Below, piece by piece: positions 1 through 8,791 of a stretch of 33,496 nt of DNA. Position 1 is the first letter of the stretch. Each line of letters starts with the position of its first letter. The notes below the pieces were generated by a model, which saw only the letters and a program-made list of their open reading frames with translations, did not search any database and had not been told where the DNA came from. A program made the position numbers and the translations under genes. This stretch comes from Actinomycetes bacterium (GTDB lineage Bacteria > Actinomycetota > Actinomycetes > Actinomycetales > Demequinaceae): positions 1-33,496 of the forward strand of contig JAEZXC010000028.1 of assembly GCA_023442845.1 (NCBI GenBank), given 5' to 3'.

Positions 1-692
1 CCATCGGCGTCGGCACGCACGGTGCTGACGCCCACTCGCGCTCCCCACGTCTCAAGTTGGTCCGCCGCTGCGGCCCGAAACGTGTCAGCTGCGCCGAGGA
101 GCACGGCGTGGCCCTCGGCTACCAGCACGCGCGCGATTTTGCCAACGGAGGTCGTCTTGCCGACGCCGTTGACACCGACAACAAGGATGGGCGCCGCCTT
201 GCCCGCACCGGGCGCTCCGACCTGGAGGCGACGGTCAGCGCTGGGGTCCACGGCTGCAACAAGGGCCTCTCGAACTGCGTCGCGAGGGCTCATGTCGGCG
301 TCCCGCACCCGCGTGCGGACATCGGCAAGCACCTTCTCCGTTGTCTGAACTCCGACATCGGCGAGGAGAAGAGCGTCTTCGAGGTCGCGCCACGCATCGT
401 CATTGAGTTCGCCTCGCCCGAAGAAACCAGCGAGGCGGGCGCCCAGTCCCGAGTTGAGGCGCGAGCGTCGGCGATCAAATCTGCCCGTTGGCGATTCCGG
501 AGACTCGTCACGGGGCTCGCGATCCCCGTCGGCTGCTGCGCGAACGGGCGCCTGGTCCTCAACCTGCGGCGCACTCGTCGACGCGCCTGAGCGTGTGGCG
601 CGCCACCACCATCCCGCACCAGTGACTGCGATGAGTACGACAGCAGTGACTACAACGACATCGGCATCGCCGGGAATCCACGTGACATCCAC
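1..692 (-). CDS. ftsY: Signal recognition particle receptor FtsY (3' end outside window)
   Basis: FtsY is the SRP-receptor GTPase that docks ribosome-SRP complexes at the membrane for co-translational insertion. The reading frame runs off the window edge, so about 230 N-terminal codons are seen out of a usual 350-450. A hydrophobic stretch at residues 10-30 (VVVVTAVVLIAVTGAGWWW) is the actinobacterial-style N-terminal anchor. A charged linker and the helical N domain follow. The G domain starts with the P-loop GVNGVGKTTS near residues 173-182, and DTFRAAAADQLETW lies downstream. I chose GTG at 692, giving MDVTWIPGDAD. In-frame GTGs at 743 and 737 are alternatives, and none has a good Shine-Dalgarno sequence. 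It lies 61 nt after the 90-residue ORF and may be cotranscribed with it. Identity is firm; the start is uncertain. Confidence 0.93.
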   Translation of the reverse strand, partial: MDVTWIPGDADVVVVTAVVLIAVTGAGWWWRATRSGASTSAPQVEDQAPVRAAADGDREPRDESPESPTGRFDRRRSRLNSGLGARLAGFFGRGELNDDAWRDLEDALLLADVGVQTTEKVLADVRTRVRDADMSPRDAVREALVAAVDPSADRRLQVGAPGAGKAAPILVVGVNGVGKTTSVGKIARVLVAEGHAVLLGAADTFRAAAADQLETWGARVGVSTVRADAD

Positions 693-753
693 GACAACAG
701 TGTCCCAAAGGCAAGGGGTGGCCGCGTGCTGGGGCACGCCCACACCGTGTCAG

Positions 754-1026
754 TTACGAGGAGCGGGGCAGAACACGCTCGCGGCGAATTTCACCAGTGA
801 CGGTGGTTTCACGCCTGCGGGAGTCGTCAAGCACTTCAACGAGACGCCAGTCGCCCTCATCGCGGGGCACCGAGGTGAAGTTGTCGAGTCCGTGCTTGCG
901 CGGAGCAAGCCCGAGGAGCACACGGAGAATATGCGTTCCACGACCTTCCGCAGCAAACGCAATGACGAAAGCGGCGAAGGAGATGACAACACACCATGCG
1001 AGCACATCGGCCATGTAACTGAACAT
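754..1026 (-). CDS. Small single-pass membrane protein of unknown function, 90 aa
   Basis: I do not recognise this protein. ATG at 1026 is preceded by GGAGG with a 6-nt gap, a strong ribosome site and the main reason to call it a gene. Residues 5-27 (MADVLAWCVVISFAAFVIAFAA) form one transmembrane helix. A basic segment (RGTHILRVLLGLAPRKHG) follows, then a polar, Arg/Glu/Asp-rich tail, so it probably sits in the membrane with a soluble C-terminal tail. It lies between smc (157 nt upstream) and ftsY (61 nt downstream) on the same strand. A -10-like TAGAAT at 1114-1119 could start a transcript covering it and ftsY. A longer in-frame start at GTG 1113 has no ribosome site. Confidence 0.6.
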   Translation of the reverse strand: MFSYMADVLAWCVVISFAAFVIAFAAEGRGTHILRVLLGLAPRKHGLDNFTSVPRDEGDWRLVEVLDDSRRRETTVTGEIRRERVLPRSS

Positions 1027-1113
1027 GCAGGGCCTCCAGAAAACGGACAATTCGGACTTATCGTCTCGCCGTTGAGACCTGCGCGCAAACGCGTCATCGC
1101 GCGTTGCACGCAC

Positions 1114-1119
1114 ATTCTA
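1114..1119 (-). promoter_or_regulatory. Candidate -10 element TAGAAT for the 90-aa gene / ftsY
   Basis: TAGAAT on the minus strand matches TATAAT at five of six positions and lies about 90 nt upstream of the 90-aa ORF. No clear -35 hexamer is seen. It would separate this transcript from smc. Confidence 0.4.
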
Positions 1120-1182
1120 GAACGCGACCGGCGCCGCTCTCGTTCCCGCGTCGCGAGGTTTCACCCGACACCAGGAGTGTTA

Positions 1183-4100
1183 CTACGCGGCGTCAGGACT
1201 GAGCCGCTGACTCACCACTGTCGTGACACCATCGCCGCGCATCGTGACGCCATAAAGAGCATCCGCCACTTCCATCGTCCGCTTCTGGTGCGTGATGACG
1301 ATGAGTTGTGAATCCTCGCGCAGCTCTCGAATGATCTCGAGGAGCCGTCCAAGATTCGTGTCGTCGAGCGCCGCCTCTACCTCGTCCATCACATAGAACG
1401 GACTCGGCCGGGCCTTGAAGATCGATACGAGCAAAGCGACAGCGGTGAGCGAGCGCTCACCTCCCGACAAGAGCGAAAGGCGCTTCACCTTCTTACCTGC
1501 AGGCCGCGCCTCGACGTCAATGCCGGTCTCCAGCATGTTCTTCGGATCGGTGAGAATCAAACGCCCCTCACCCCCCGGGAACAGCCGCGGGAAGACCTCG
1601 TCAAAGGCCTTCGCGGTGTCGGCGTAGGCATCCGAGAAGATCTGCTCCACGCGCTGATCGATCTCCGTGACGATGTCGAGAAGATCCTCTCGAGACTTCT
1701 TGAGGTCGGACAGCTGATCCTGCAAGAACTTGTGGCGCTCTTCGAGTGCGGCGAACTCCTCGAGAGCGAGCGGGTTGACCTTTCCGAGTTGGCCCATCGC
1801 ACGCTCGGCCTGCCGTAGCCGCTTCTCTTGAAGTTCGCGCACGTACGGTTCGGTATGGACCTCTCCGTCCTCCCCGGCCACCGGAACTTCGTGCTGAGGC
1901 CCGTACTCAGCGACGAGTTGATCGGGGTCCATCCCCAACTCGTCTATCGCTCGTTGCTGCAACTGCTCAAGTCGCACCTGTTGCTGTGCACGCGCCACTT
2001 CGTCACGGTGTGACTCATCAGTAAGGCGCGCGTACTCGCCGGTCAATTGGTCGAGCTCCGTCCGTACCGCAGCCAAAGCAGACGTCCGGTCAGCACGGTG
2101 TGCTTCGACCTCAGCACGAGCATCGTCGGCCTTCGCAACCGCCTCGTCAATGCGCGGAAGTGTCGCTTGGACGCCCGCGATGACCTCCCTCGCCGCTTGC
2201 GCCTGACGTTCGCGTCGCTGGGCCGCCGCCTCGGCACGCTCACGCGCATCGCGCTCCGCCTCAACGGCACGTTCAAGGCTTTCCGCACGAGCCTCAAGCG
2301 CCCGCGCCCGCTCCTCGGCAGTGCGTAGTGCGAGTCGCGCTTCCGTCTCCCGGGCGCGAGCAAGTCGCGCAGCCTCTTCATCCTCGTCCCGGCGAATTTG
2401 CGCCGCCTTCGTGTCGGCCTCAGTCTGCTCGGGTTCGGCTTGGGCGGCGGCTAGTCGTTCGACGAGTCCTGCGAGTTCGTCCTGATCCGCGCTCACTCGC
2501 GCGGCCGCTTCGTCTATCTGGCCGGCCAGGCGCTCCTCGTCCGCGCGGGCCGCGCGGGCCGACGCTGAGAGATGGCCAAGTTGTTCTGCAACGGCGGCCA
2601 TGCGAGCGTCGGACTCGTTGAGCCGGGCGAGCGTCGCGTCGTGGACCTCGCGCGCCGACTCCTCGGCTTCAGTTGCCGCACGGAGCGCAAACTGCGTGCT
2701 CTCGGCGCGTCGTGCCGCTTCATCACGGTTGACGCACGCGTCGTCATAGGCGGCCTGCAAGTGCATGATGCTCGGGGCGTCACCAGCGCCACCCGACGCG
2801 CTCGTTCCCCCAAGCACATCGCCGCGGCGCGTCGCCGCAATGACGTCGGGGTGAGCGGCAACGAGAGCGCGCGCCGCCGCGAGGTCATCGACAACAGCAA
2901 TGCCGCTGAGGAGGTGTCGCACCGTCGCCGCGAGCGCGCCAGCGCCCTCAACAAGGTCCGACGCCCACGCGGCTCCCGCGGGGAGCGGGACGGTCGGATT
3001 TGCCAGCGGAGCAGCGGAGTTGCCGACGACGAAACGGGCACGTCCTGCGTCCTCGTCACGAAGCCACCGAATTGCGTCGACCGCGTCATCCACGGAATCG
3101 ACCGCAAGCGCCTCGGCGAGCGGACCAAGCGCCGCAGCAATGGCATCTTCGGCACCATCGCGGACGTCAATGAGCGATGCCACCGTGCCTCGCACAAATC
3201 GTGCGCCAGAAGCGAGGAGCTCACCGGCGCCGTCACGACGCGCAAGCGACAGGTTGAGTGCCTCGGCCTTGGCGGACCAGGTTGCTTGCTCATGTTCGGC
3301 TTGGCGTAGTTCGTCGCGGAGGGCCTCAAGCACGGACTTCGTCTCGTCCCAGGCCTCCACCGCCGCCTCGTGTGCCGAGTCGAGATCCTCCTCGCCCCGC
3401 TCGACGTCGACCACCGTGGTTTCGAGACGTTGGAACTCTGACGAAGCGTCGTGCGCCCTCTTGGCGGCGTCATCGCGCGCCTCGCGCAAGCGGCCAATCT
3501 CGGCTTCCATCGCTTCGATCCGGGAGCGACGTGCCGCCACCTGCCCGGCAAGCCGCGCCACCCCCTCACGGCGGTCCGCCACTGAGCGGAGCAGGTTCGC
3601 GAGGTGCTTTTCGGACGCGACAGCGGCCGCCTCGGCTTCGGTACGGCCCATGACGGCGGCGTCAAGCGCGGCCGCAGCAGCCCGTACTTCTGCGTCGAGT
3701 TCCGCGCGTGCGCTCTGGGCACGGTCGAGTTGCTCGGCCATCTCGACAAGGTCGGTGACCGGTTCGTTGTCGACCGTCGAGCCGAGCATTCGCACGCGGT
3801 CTTCCGCGAGGGCGCCGAGATTGCGCAAGCGTTCCCGGATCGACGACAAGCGGTAGTAGACGTCGTTCGCCTTGCTCAGCGCCGGCGTCGCTTCAGCGGC
3901 AAGACGCTCGAGTTCGGCGATCTTGGCGCGCGATGCCGCAAGTGACGTTTCCACCGCTTCCCGGCGTTCAATGAGCGCGGATTCGTCGGCCTTATCCTTC
4001 GCAATCGACTGCGACAACGTCGCGATGTCATCGGCGAGCAGCCGCGACCGTGCGTCTCGCACCTGGGCCTGAATGGACTGCGCCTGGCGCGCCACTTCTG

Positions 4101-4725
4101 CTTGTCTTCCCAGCGGACCCAACTGGCGGCGAATTTCTGCGGTGAGGTCCTGCACCCGTGTCACATTGCCTTGCATCGCATCAAGCTTGCGAAGGGCCTT
4201 CTCTTTGCGGCGGCGGTGCTTGAGAATGCCAGCCGCCTCCTCAATGAAGTACCGGCGCTCCTCTGGAGTGGCGCGCAGAACTGCATCGAGTTGCCCCTGA
4301 CCGACAATGACGTGCATCTCGCGGCCAAGACCGGAATCCGACAGCAGGTCCTGGATGTCGAGCAAGCGGCATGGCGTGCCGTTGATTGCGTATTCGGAGC
4401 CGCCGGACCGAAACAGCGTGCGGCTAATCGTCACTTCCGTGTACTCGATGGGAAGCGCGCCATCTGAATTGTCGATCGTGAGCGCGACCTCCGCGCGACC
4501 CAACGGCGGGCGCCCGGTGGTGCCCGCAAAGATGACGTCGGCCATGTTGCCGCCCCGAAGGGTCTTGGCACCCTGCTCACCCATGACCCAGGCGAGCGCA
4601 TCGACGACGTTTGACTTGCCCGAACCGTTCGGTCCCACAACGCACGTGATGCCGGGCTCGAACTCAAGCGTCGTTGCCGACGCAAAGGACTTGAATCCCC
4701 TCAGCGTCAGTGTCTTGAGATGCAC
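1183..4725 (-). CDS. smc: Chromosome segregation protein SMC
   Basis: SMC is the ATPase of the bacterial condensin (with ScpA and ScpB), which organises and segregates the chromosome. The 1180 residues match the family length. The N-terminal head has Walker A GPNGSGKSN at residues 31-39. A long Ala/Glu/Arg-rich coiled coil follows (about 165-500), then the Gly-rich hinge (about 500-660), and the returning coiled coil (about 670-1020). The C-terminal head has the ABC signature LSGGERSLTA at 1086-1095 and Walker B FYVMDEVEAALDD near 1110-1122. The start is GTG (HLKTLTLRGFKSF), with no Shine-Dalgarno sequence. A TAGACT hexamer lies 7 nt upstream, so the mRNA may be leaderless. It is 53 nt downstream of the UPF0114 gene on the same strand. 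Confidence 0.98.
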   Translation of the reverse strand: MHLKTLTLRGFKSFASATTLEFEPGITCVVGPNGSGKSNVVDALAWVMGEQGAKTLRGGNMADVIFAGTTGRPPLGRAEVALTIDNSDGALPIEYTEVTISRTLFRSGGSEYAINGTPCRLLDIQDLLSDSGLGREMHVIVGQGQLDAVLRATPEERRYFIEEAAGILKHRRRKEKALRKLDAMQGNVTRVQDLTAEIRRQLGPLGRQAEVARQAQSIQAQVRDARSRLLADDIATLSQSIAKDKADESALIERREAVETSLAASRAKIAELERLAAEATPALSKANDVYYRLSSIRERLRNLGALAEDRVRMLGSTVDNEPVTDLVEMAEQLDRAQSARAELDAEVRAAAAALDAAVMGRTEAEAAAVASEKHLANLLRSVADRREGVARLAGQVAARRSRIEAMEAEIGRLREARDDAAKRAHDASSEFQRLETTVVDVERGEEDLDSAHEAAVEAWDETKSVLEALRDELRQAEHEQATWSAKAEALNLSLARRDGAGELLASGARFVRGTVASLIDVRDGAEDAIAAALGPLAEALAVDSVDDAVDAIRWLRDEDAGRARFVVGNSAAPLANPTVPLPAGAAWASDLVEGAGALAATVRHLLSGIAVVDDLAAARALVAAHPDVIAATRRGDVLGGTSASGGAGDAPSIMHLQAAYDDACVNRDEAARRAESTQFALRAATEAEESAREVHDATLARLNESDARMAAVAEQLGHLSASARAARADEERLAGQIDEAAARVSADQDELAGLVERLAAAQAEPEQTEADTKAAQIRRDEDEEAARLARARETEARLALRTAEERARALEARAESLERAVEAERDARERAEAAAQRRERQAQAAREVIAGVQATLPRIDEAVAKADDARAEVEAHRADRTSALAAVRTELDQLTGEYARLTDESHRDEVARAQQQVRLEQLQQRAIDELGMDPDQLVAEYGPQHEVPVAGEDGEVHTEPYVRELQEKRLRQAERAMGQLGKVNPLALEEFAALEERHKFLQDQLSDLKKSREDLLDIVTEIDQRVEQIFSDAYADTAKAFDEVFPRLFPGGEGRLILTDPKNMLETGIDVEARPAGKKVKRLSLLSGGERSLTAVALLVSIFKARPSPFYVMDEVEAALDDTNLGRLLEIIRELREDSQLIVITHQKRTMEVADALYGVTMRGDGVTTVVSQRLSPDAA

Positions 4726-4732
4726 GGTGGCG

Positions 4733-4738
4733 AGTCTA
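4733..4738 (-). promoter_or_regulatory. -10 element TAGACT, leaderless smc start
   Basis: TAGACT is followed by 7 nt (CGCCACC) and the smc GTG codon. That places the expected transcription start on or next to the start codon. No Shine-Dalgarno sequence is present and the -35 region is weak. Confidence 0.55.
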
Positions 4739-4778
4739 GTGAAGTCAGCCGCCCCAGCGGGCGCTGACCCTCACCCTC

Positions 4779-5366
4779 TCAGGCCGGCTTGTCGAGATCG
4801 ATTGCCTCGACCGTCGGGTCAGCGTGGTGCGCTTGAACGAGCAGAGCCTGACGCTTTGCCCCCCAATAGTCCATGATCGCGAACAACACACCTGAGATGA
4901 CAAACGTGAAGTGCAGGCCAATGCGCCAGGCGATCGCTTCGTAGTCCGCTTTCCCACCCGCATGCTCAACGGCCACGAAATCCTTGAGCAGCAAGATGAC
5001 GGAGATCGCCACGAGGGAACCAATCAACTTCATCTTGAGGCCCGAGAAGTCGACGTGGCCCATCCACGATGGGCGGTCAACCGAGTTCTCAGACGCCGCC
5101 ATCTTCGACACGAAGTTCTCGTACCCGGCAAAGATGACAATGATGATGAGGTTGCCGAGGAGTGCGATGTCGATGAGCGACAGGATGTCGACCGTCACGT
5201 CGTCGACCGGAGCATCGATCGAGAAGTGCGACACGAGCTTCCACAGCGCCACGAAGAACTTGAGTGCGACGATGACAAGCCCGACGACGAGCCCCACGTA
5301 CAAGGGGGCAAGGAGCCATCGGCTTGCAAAAAGGGCTCGTTCGAGACGATCTTCCAGGGCAGACAC
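4779..5366 (-). CDS. UPF0114 (YqhA-type) integral membrane protein
   Basis: This matches the UPF0114/TIGR00645 family typified by E. coli YqhA, whose function is unknown. Family hallmarks are visible: an N-terminal LERALFASRWLLAP (E. coli YqhA has LENAMYASRWLLAP), a first membrane helix ending in ALKFF, a central FAGYENFVSK (E. coli FSGYENFVSQ), and a late hydrophobic pair (LVAISVILLLKDFV; LHFTFVISGVLFAIMDYWG). With GTG at 5366 the protein has 195 residues and the start lines up with the family. A TTG at 5393 would add nine residues. AGGAATTGAG lies just before the GTG and could serve as a weak ribosome site. It follows ndk by 52 nt on the same strand and may be read through from it or from a TAATAT hexamer at the ndk stop. 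Confidence 0.85.
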   Translation of the reverse strand: MSALEDRLERALFASRWLLAPLYVGLVVGLVIVALKFFVALWKLVSHFSIDAPVDDVTVDILSLIDIALLGNLIIIVIFAGYENFVSKMAASENSVDRPSWMGHVDFSGLKMKLIGSLVAISVILLLKDFVAVEHAGGKADYEAIAWRIGLHFTFVISGVLFAIMDYWGAKRQALLVQAHHADPTVEAIDLDKPA

Positions 5367-5415
5367 GCGGTTCTCAATTCCTATCGGGGACAAATGCCGC
5401 GGGTGCGACGCGGAA

Positions 5416-5421
5416 ATATTA
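5416..5421 (-). promoter_or_regulatory. Candidate -10 element TAATAT overlapping the ndk stop
   Basis: The ndk stop TAA forms the first half of TAATAT, 50 nt upstream of the UPF0114 start. The -35 region is poor, so this is only a candidate. Confidence 0.3.
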
Positions 5422-5838
5422 CAAGCCCGGGAACCAGATGCCGATCTCACGCTCGGCGGATTCGGGGCTGTCCGAACCGTGGACGATGTTCTGAATGACC
5501 TTCGTGCTCCACTGGCGGGCAAGGTCGCCGCGAATCGTGCCAGGCGCAGCCACCGTTGGATCAGTCGCGCCCGCCAGCGAGCGGAAACCCTCAATGACAC
5601 GCTCACCCTCGGCAACGACGGCGAGCGTCGGTCCGGACAGCATGAAGTCAACGAGCGGCTCGTAGAAGGGCTTGCCCACATGCTCCGCGTAGTGGTCCGA
5701 CAGGAGCTCGGGAGTGGCCGTGCGCAGTTCTACTGCGACGAGGCGGTATCCCTTCGCTTCAATACGGCGCAGTACCTCGCCGCTGAGACCGCGTGCGACG
5801 CCATCGGGCTTGACCAAGATGAGAGTGCGTTCCGTCAT
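5419..5838 (-). CDS. ndk: Nucleoside diphosphate kinase
   Basis: Ndk moves the gamma-phosphate of ATP to nucleoside diphosphates through a phosphohistidine, balancing NTP and dNTP pools in the cytoplasm. The 139 residues match the family length. The N-terminus MTERTLILVKPDGVARGL is typical. The active-site histidine is His120 in NIVHGSDSPESA, and the C-terminus EREIGIWFPGL is canonical. ATG at 5838 has no Shine-Dalgarno sequence, but TAGGCT lies 6 nt upstream, suggesting leaderless transcription. It is divergent from apt, so two nucleotide-metabolism genes share one intergenic region. In related actinobacteria ndk usually closes the folC-DUF4233 cluster, as it nearly does here. Confidence 0.98.
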   Translation of the reverse strand: MTERTLILVKPDGVARGLSGEVLRRIEAKGYRLVAVELRTATPELLSDHYAEHVGKPFYEPLVDFMLSGPTLAVVAEGERVIEGFRSLAGATDPTVAAPGTIRGDLARQWSTKVIQNIVHGSDSPESAEREIGIWFPGL

Positions 5839-5844
5839 GGCGCG

Positions 5845-5850
5845 AGCCTA
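5845..5850 (-). promoter_or_regulatory. -10 element TAGGCT, leaderless ndk start
   Basis: TAGGCT, then 6 nt (CGCGCC), then the ndk ATG. No ribosome-binding sequence lies between them. The -35 is not well conserved. Confidence 0.5.
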
Positions 5851-5927
5851 GCGGTGCGACTACCTCGACTTCGTCGCGAGGCGTCGAATCATCCTGAAGA
5901 GCAATCATGTCGTGCCAGGATGAGCGC

Positions 5928-6434
5928 ATGATCTCGCTGGACGACTTTGACACGTATCCCGACTTCCCCGTCGACGGCGTGCTGTTCTACGACATCGCTC
6001 CCCTGCTTGCGTCGCCAGCCCTCTTTCGCGCGGCGTGTGACGCCCTGACGCCAGCGGCGGCGGACAGCATCGATCTCATTGCAGGTGTCGATGCACGGGG
6101 CTTCATTTTTGCTCCCGTCATCGCGCAAGACCTCGGCGTGGGCATGACGATGGTGCGCAAGAAAGGAAAACTGCCCGGCGAGCTCCTCGAGGCCGACGCC
6201 ACGATTGAATATGGCGCCTCTGAGCTCACCCTCAACCCGAATGGCGTTGCTGGCAAGCGGGTCCTTGTCGTCGACGACGTGCTCGCGACGGGAGGCACCG
6301 CACGCGCCGTTGCCGATCTGCTGGACCGTGGCGGCGCCGCGTCGGTGTCATTTGCATTCTTGCTCGAAATTGGCTCGCTGCCAGGCCGCCAGGCACTGAC
6401 CGGGTATGAGGTGCACTCGGCGCTCGGGGTTTAG
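5928..6434 (+). CDS. apt: Adenine phosphoribosyltransferase
   Basis: Apt salvages adenine: adenine + PRPP gives AMP + PPi. The 168 residues match the family. The N-terminus DFPVDGVLFYDIAPLL corresponds to the family's F-P-x-G-x-x-F-x-D-I-x-P-L-L motif. GVDARGFIFAP at residues 53-63 and the PRPP-binding loop VVDDVLATGGTAR at 114-126 are both intact. I chose ATG 5928 because AGGA lies 8 nt before it and the upstream in-frame ATG at 5907 adds residues unlike the family. It is the only plus-strand gene among minus-strand neighbours here: divergent from ndk and convergent with the 164-aa membrane protein (28 nt between stops, no hairpin seen). Confidence 0.95.
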   Translation: MISLDDFDTYPDFPVDGVLFYDIAPLLASPALFRAACDALTPAAADSIDLIAGVDARGFIFAPVIAQDLGVGMTMVRKKGKLPGELLEADATIEYGASELTLNPNGVAGKRVLVVDDVLATGGTARAVADLLDRGGAASVSFAFLLEIGSLPGRQALTGYEVHSALGV

Positions 6435-6462
6435 GCGCTGTCACCTGACGCGACGCGAGGAC

Positions 6463-6957
6463 TCACGCGGCCTTATCGACCGGCTCTGTGTGGTGGACAT
6501 TCTTGTAACCGGGCGCCCACCTCACCGCGAGCAAGACAAGCGGTATGAGCACGAACGACGCCGCGACCACTTGGAAGGCGATATAGCCCCAGTGAACGTG
6601 GATGAGGACCGTCTCTTGGATCCGCAGCCAGCCTGAGTGCGTGGCAAGGGCCCAAATCATCGCGGCGCCACCCACGCCGAGCACGGAGAGCAGTAACCAC
6701 ACGGGAGCTTGAGGAGTACGCGGGTTCTCCCTGAGGTACCGAGCCCAGCGCCACATCCCAAAGAAGGTCGCAAGGAAGACGAGCACGAGACCGACAAACA
6801 AGGAGATTGTCACGGCGAGGGGCGCCTTGCCGTCATCTTGGCCCAGCGTCGTCGCCAAATTGATGAGGGCGAGCCGTTCGAGGGAATAGAACGCCATCGA
6901 CAACCCAAGGACGCCGAGCGCAATCAACCCACCCGTACGCCAGAGGAACCGGCTCAC
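6463..6957 (-). CDS. Integral membrane protein of unknown function, 164 aa
   Basis: I do not recognise a family. Four hydrophobic segments are visible: residues about 9-31, 47-68, 83-105 and 122-147. A conserved-looking loop HSGWLRIQETVLIHVHWGY joins the last two, and the tail is short and polar. The start is GTG at 6957, preceded by AAGGAG 8 nt upstream. Its first codon overlaps the stop of the DUF4233 gene as GTGA, which indicates translational coupling. It is the last gene of the folC operon. The GTG start is strongly supported because the frame further upstream is only the shadow of DUF4233. Confidence 0.8.
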   Translation of the reverse strand: MSRFLWRTGGLIALGVLGLSMAFYSLERLALINLATTLGQDDGKAPLAVTISLFVGLVLVFLATFFGMWRWARYLRENPRTPQAPVWLLLSVLGVGGAAMIWALATHSGWLRIQETVLIHVHWGYIAFQVVAASFVLIPLVLLAVRWAPGYKNVHHTEPVDKAA

Positions 6958-7352
6958 TCGCCATCTCCTTCGGTCACCGCGCGCTCGGCGCGTTCCCTGT
7001 CGATCCTGGACCCCAACCGTACTCCCAGGGCGTAGACCGCCACGAACATGACGCCAACGACAGCGATCGCTACTTCCAACACGCCCGCCGCAATGAGCGG
7101 AAGGTGCAAGACCCAGCCGAGGATGCGCCCCCAGCGGCGTTTTGAGGAAGCGGACGCAATGACAAAGGCCACCGCAAGGCTGCCACCGACCGCCCACACC
7201 GCCCCCGAATCGAGGTCGAGTTGGCCGCCCCGTGCCAGCCCCCACACGACCAGGGTCGCAAATAGGGTGGCAAATGCATCGAACAACAAGGTGGCTTGGG
7301 CGAATGTGACAAGTGCCGAACGAGGCGGCTTTACTGCGGGCGGCGTTGTCAC
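6954..7352 (-). CDS. DUF4233 family membrane protein
   Basis: This 132-residue protein has four hydrophobic segments and fits DUF4233, a small actinobacterial membrane family found next to folC. Its biochemical role is unknown. A charged N-terminus (MTTPPAVKPPRSAL) precedes helix 1, RRWGRILG lies in the middle loop, and the end is acidic. GTG at 7352 has AAGGA 7 nt upstream and overlaps the folC stop as GTGA. At its other end it overlaps the next gene in the same way, so three genes are chained by stop/start overlaps. Family assignment rests on context, size and membrane pattern. Confidence 0.8.
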   Translation of the reverse strand: MTTPPAVKPPRSALVTFAQATLLFDAFATLFATLVVWGLARGGQLDLDSGAVWAVGGSLAVAFVIASASSKRRWGRILGWVLHLPLIAAGVLEVAIAVVGVMFVAVYALGVRLGSRIDRERAERAVTEGDGE

Positions 7353-8746
7353 GTATCGGTCCTTCGAGCGGAGGCATCGGCGCGTAACAGGATCCGCGCG
7401 TCGGCCACCAACGTAATGGAACCGACGATCAGGACCCCGACGCCCATGTTGTCTTCCGCCTCGGCGAGCCCCACCGCAGCGTCAATTGCGTCGGGCAGGT
7501 CGTGCTCAATAGTCACGCGCTCCTCGCCGAAGTGGCGGGCCGCGACCGCGGCGAGTTCAGTGGCGTCGATCGCGCGAGGAGAACTCGACTGAGTGACGAC
7601 TACCGCATCAAGAATCGGCTCAAGCCCCGCGAGAATTCCATCGGCATCCTTATCTTCGAGGATGCCCACGACGCCAACAAGGCGGGTGAAGGCGAAGGAC
7701 TCCTCGAGCGCATCGGCAAGCGCATCGACACCGTGCGGGTTATGAGCCGCGTCGACGAGGATCGTGGGGGATGTCCGGACGATCTCAAGCCTGCCGGGGC
7801 TCGTCACCGCGCCAAAGCCCTGCTCTACCACCTCACCCGCGAGCGCGCCGACCTCTCCGCCATCGGCCATCAACAACTCGACTGCGCCGAGCGCGAGGGC
7901 GGCATTGCGCGCCTGGTGGGCTCCAAAGAGCGGGACAAACACGCCTTCGTACGTCGCGCTCGGTGTGCGGAGGGTCACCATCTGACCGCCGACGGCGGGG
8001 TGGCGATCGACGACCTCGAGATTGTTGCCCTCCCACCACACGGTGCGGGCCTGGGAAAGTGCCGGCGTGACAACGGCCGTGACGATATCGGCTTGCTCGG
8101 CAACCACGACGTCGGCGCCGGGCTTGACGATCCCGGCCTTCTCCGCGGCGATGTCCGCGAGGGAATCGCCAAGCCACCGCTCGTGGTCAAGCGCGACGGG
8201 CCCAATGACGGCGACGTCAGCGTCGGCGATATTTGTCGCATCCCACGTGCCGCCCATGCCCACTTCGAGGACGCACACGTCAACCGGGGCGTCAGCGAAG
8301 GCGGCAAAGGCGAGAACTGTCAGCACTTCAAAGAAGCTCATCCGCGGCCCGCCGGCATCAACAGAGCGGGAGTCGACAAGTTCGATTACTGGTGCGACGT
8401 CGTTCCACACCGAAATGAAGGCCTCACGGGTAATCGGCTCACCATCAACCTGGATCCGCTCGCGGACGCTCGTGAGGTGCGGCGACGTAAACAACCCCGT
8501 GCGCAGTCCGTGGGCACGAACGAGCGATTCGACCATCCGCGCCGTCGATGTCTTGCCGTTGGTGCCCGTCAGGTGAATGACCTTGAAGGCGTGCTGCGGA
8601 TTGCCAAGCAAATCGCACACCGCCCGCACGCGATCAAGGGTTGGTTCGAAGTCGTGTTCCGGGTTGCGAGACACGATGTGGGCGTAGATCTCGCGCTCGG
8701 CTTGCTCGAGGCTCAACCCGCCCGGGACGGTGTCGCTCATGGGCAT
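7349..8746 (-). CDS. folC: Folylpolyglutamate synthase / dihydrofolate synthase, copy 1 (downstream)
   Basis: FolC is an ATP-dependent Mur-ligase-like enzyme that makes dihydrofolate from dihydropteroate and glutamate, and adds gamma-linked glutamates to folates. The 465 residues match the family. Visible motifs are P-loop TGTNGKTST, omega loop TSPHL, the Mg2+/ATP segment EVGMGGTWDATN, LDHERWLG, the EKAGI motif whose lysine is carbamylated in homologues, SPGRLEI, and the C-terminal-domain DAAHNPHG. All appear intact. The WLG after LDH matches the bifunctional E. coli enzyme (LDHTDWLG). ATG 8746 or ATG 8740 may be the start. It is 45 nt behind a paralogous folC and overlaps DUF4233 by GTGA. 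Of the two copies, this one looks more like the standard actinobacterial FolC. Confidence 0.95.
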   Translation of the reverse strand: MPMSDTVPGGLSLEQAEREIYAHIVSRNPEHDFEPTLDRVRAVCDLLGNPQHAFKVIHLTGTNGKTSTARMVESLVRAHGLRTGLFTSPHLTSVRERIQVDGEPITREAFISVWNDVAPVIELVDSRSVDAGGPRMSFFEVLTVLAFAAFADAPVDVCVLEVGMGGTWDATNIADADVAVIGPVALDHERWLGDSLADIAAEKAGIVKPGADVVVAEQADIVTAVVTPALSQARTVWWEGNNLEVVDRHPAVGGQMVTLRTPSATYEGVFVPLFGAHQARNAALALGAVELLMADGGEVGALAGEVVEQGFGAVTSPGRLEIVRTSPTILVDAAHNPHGVDALADALEESFAFTRLVGVVGILEDKDADGILAGLEPILDAVVVTQSSSPRAIDATELAAVAARHFGEERVTIEHDLPDAIDAAVGLAEAEDNMGVGVLIVGSITLVADARILLRADASARRTDT

Positions 8747-8791
8747 AGTGTTCCATGCCCCGCCATGTAGCGGGGCCGAGACCGCCCGTGA

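Noticed and set aside
5419..5681. Long minus-strand frame covering ndk and the UPF0114 gene as one 300-residue protein.
   Set aside because: The first hundred residues are an out-of-frame shadow of ndk; the family match starts at GTG 5366.
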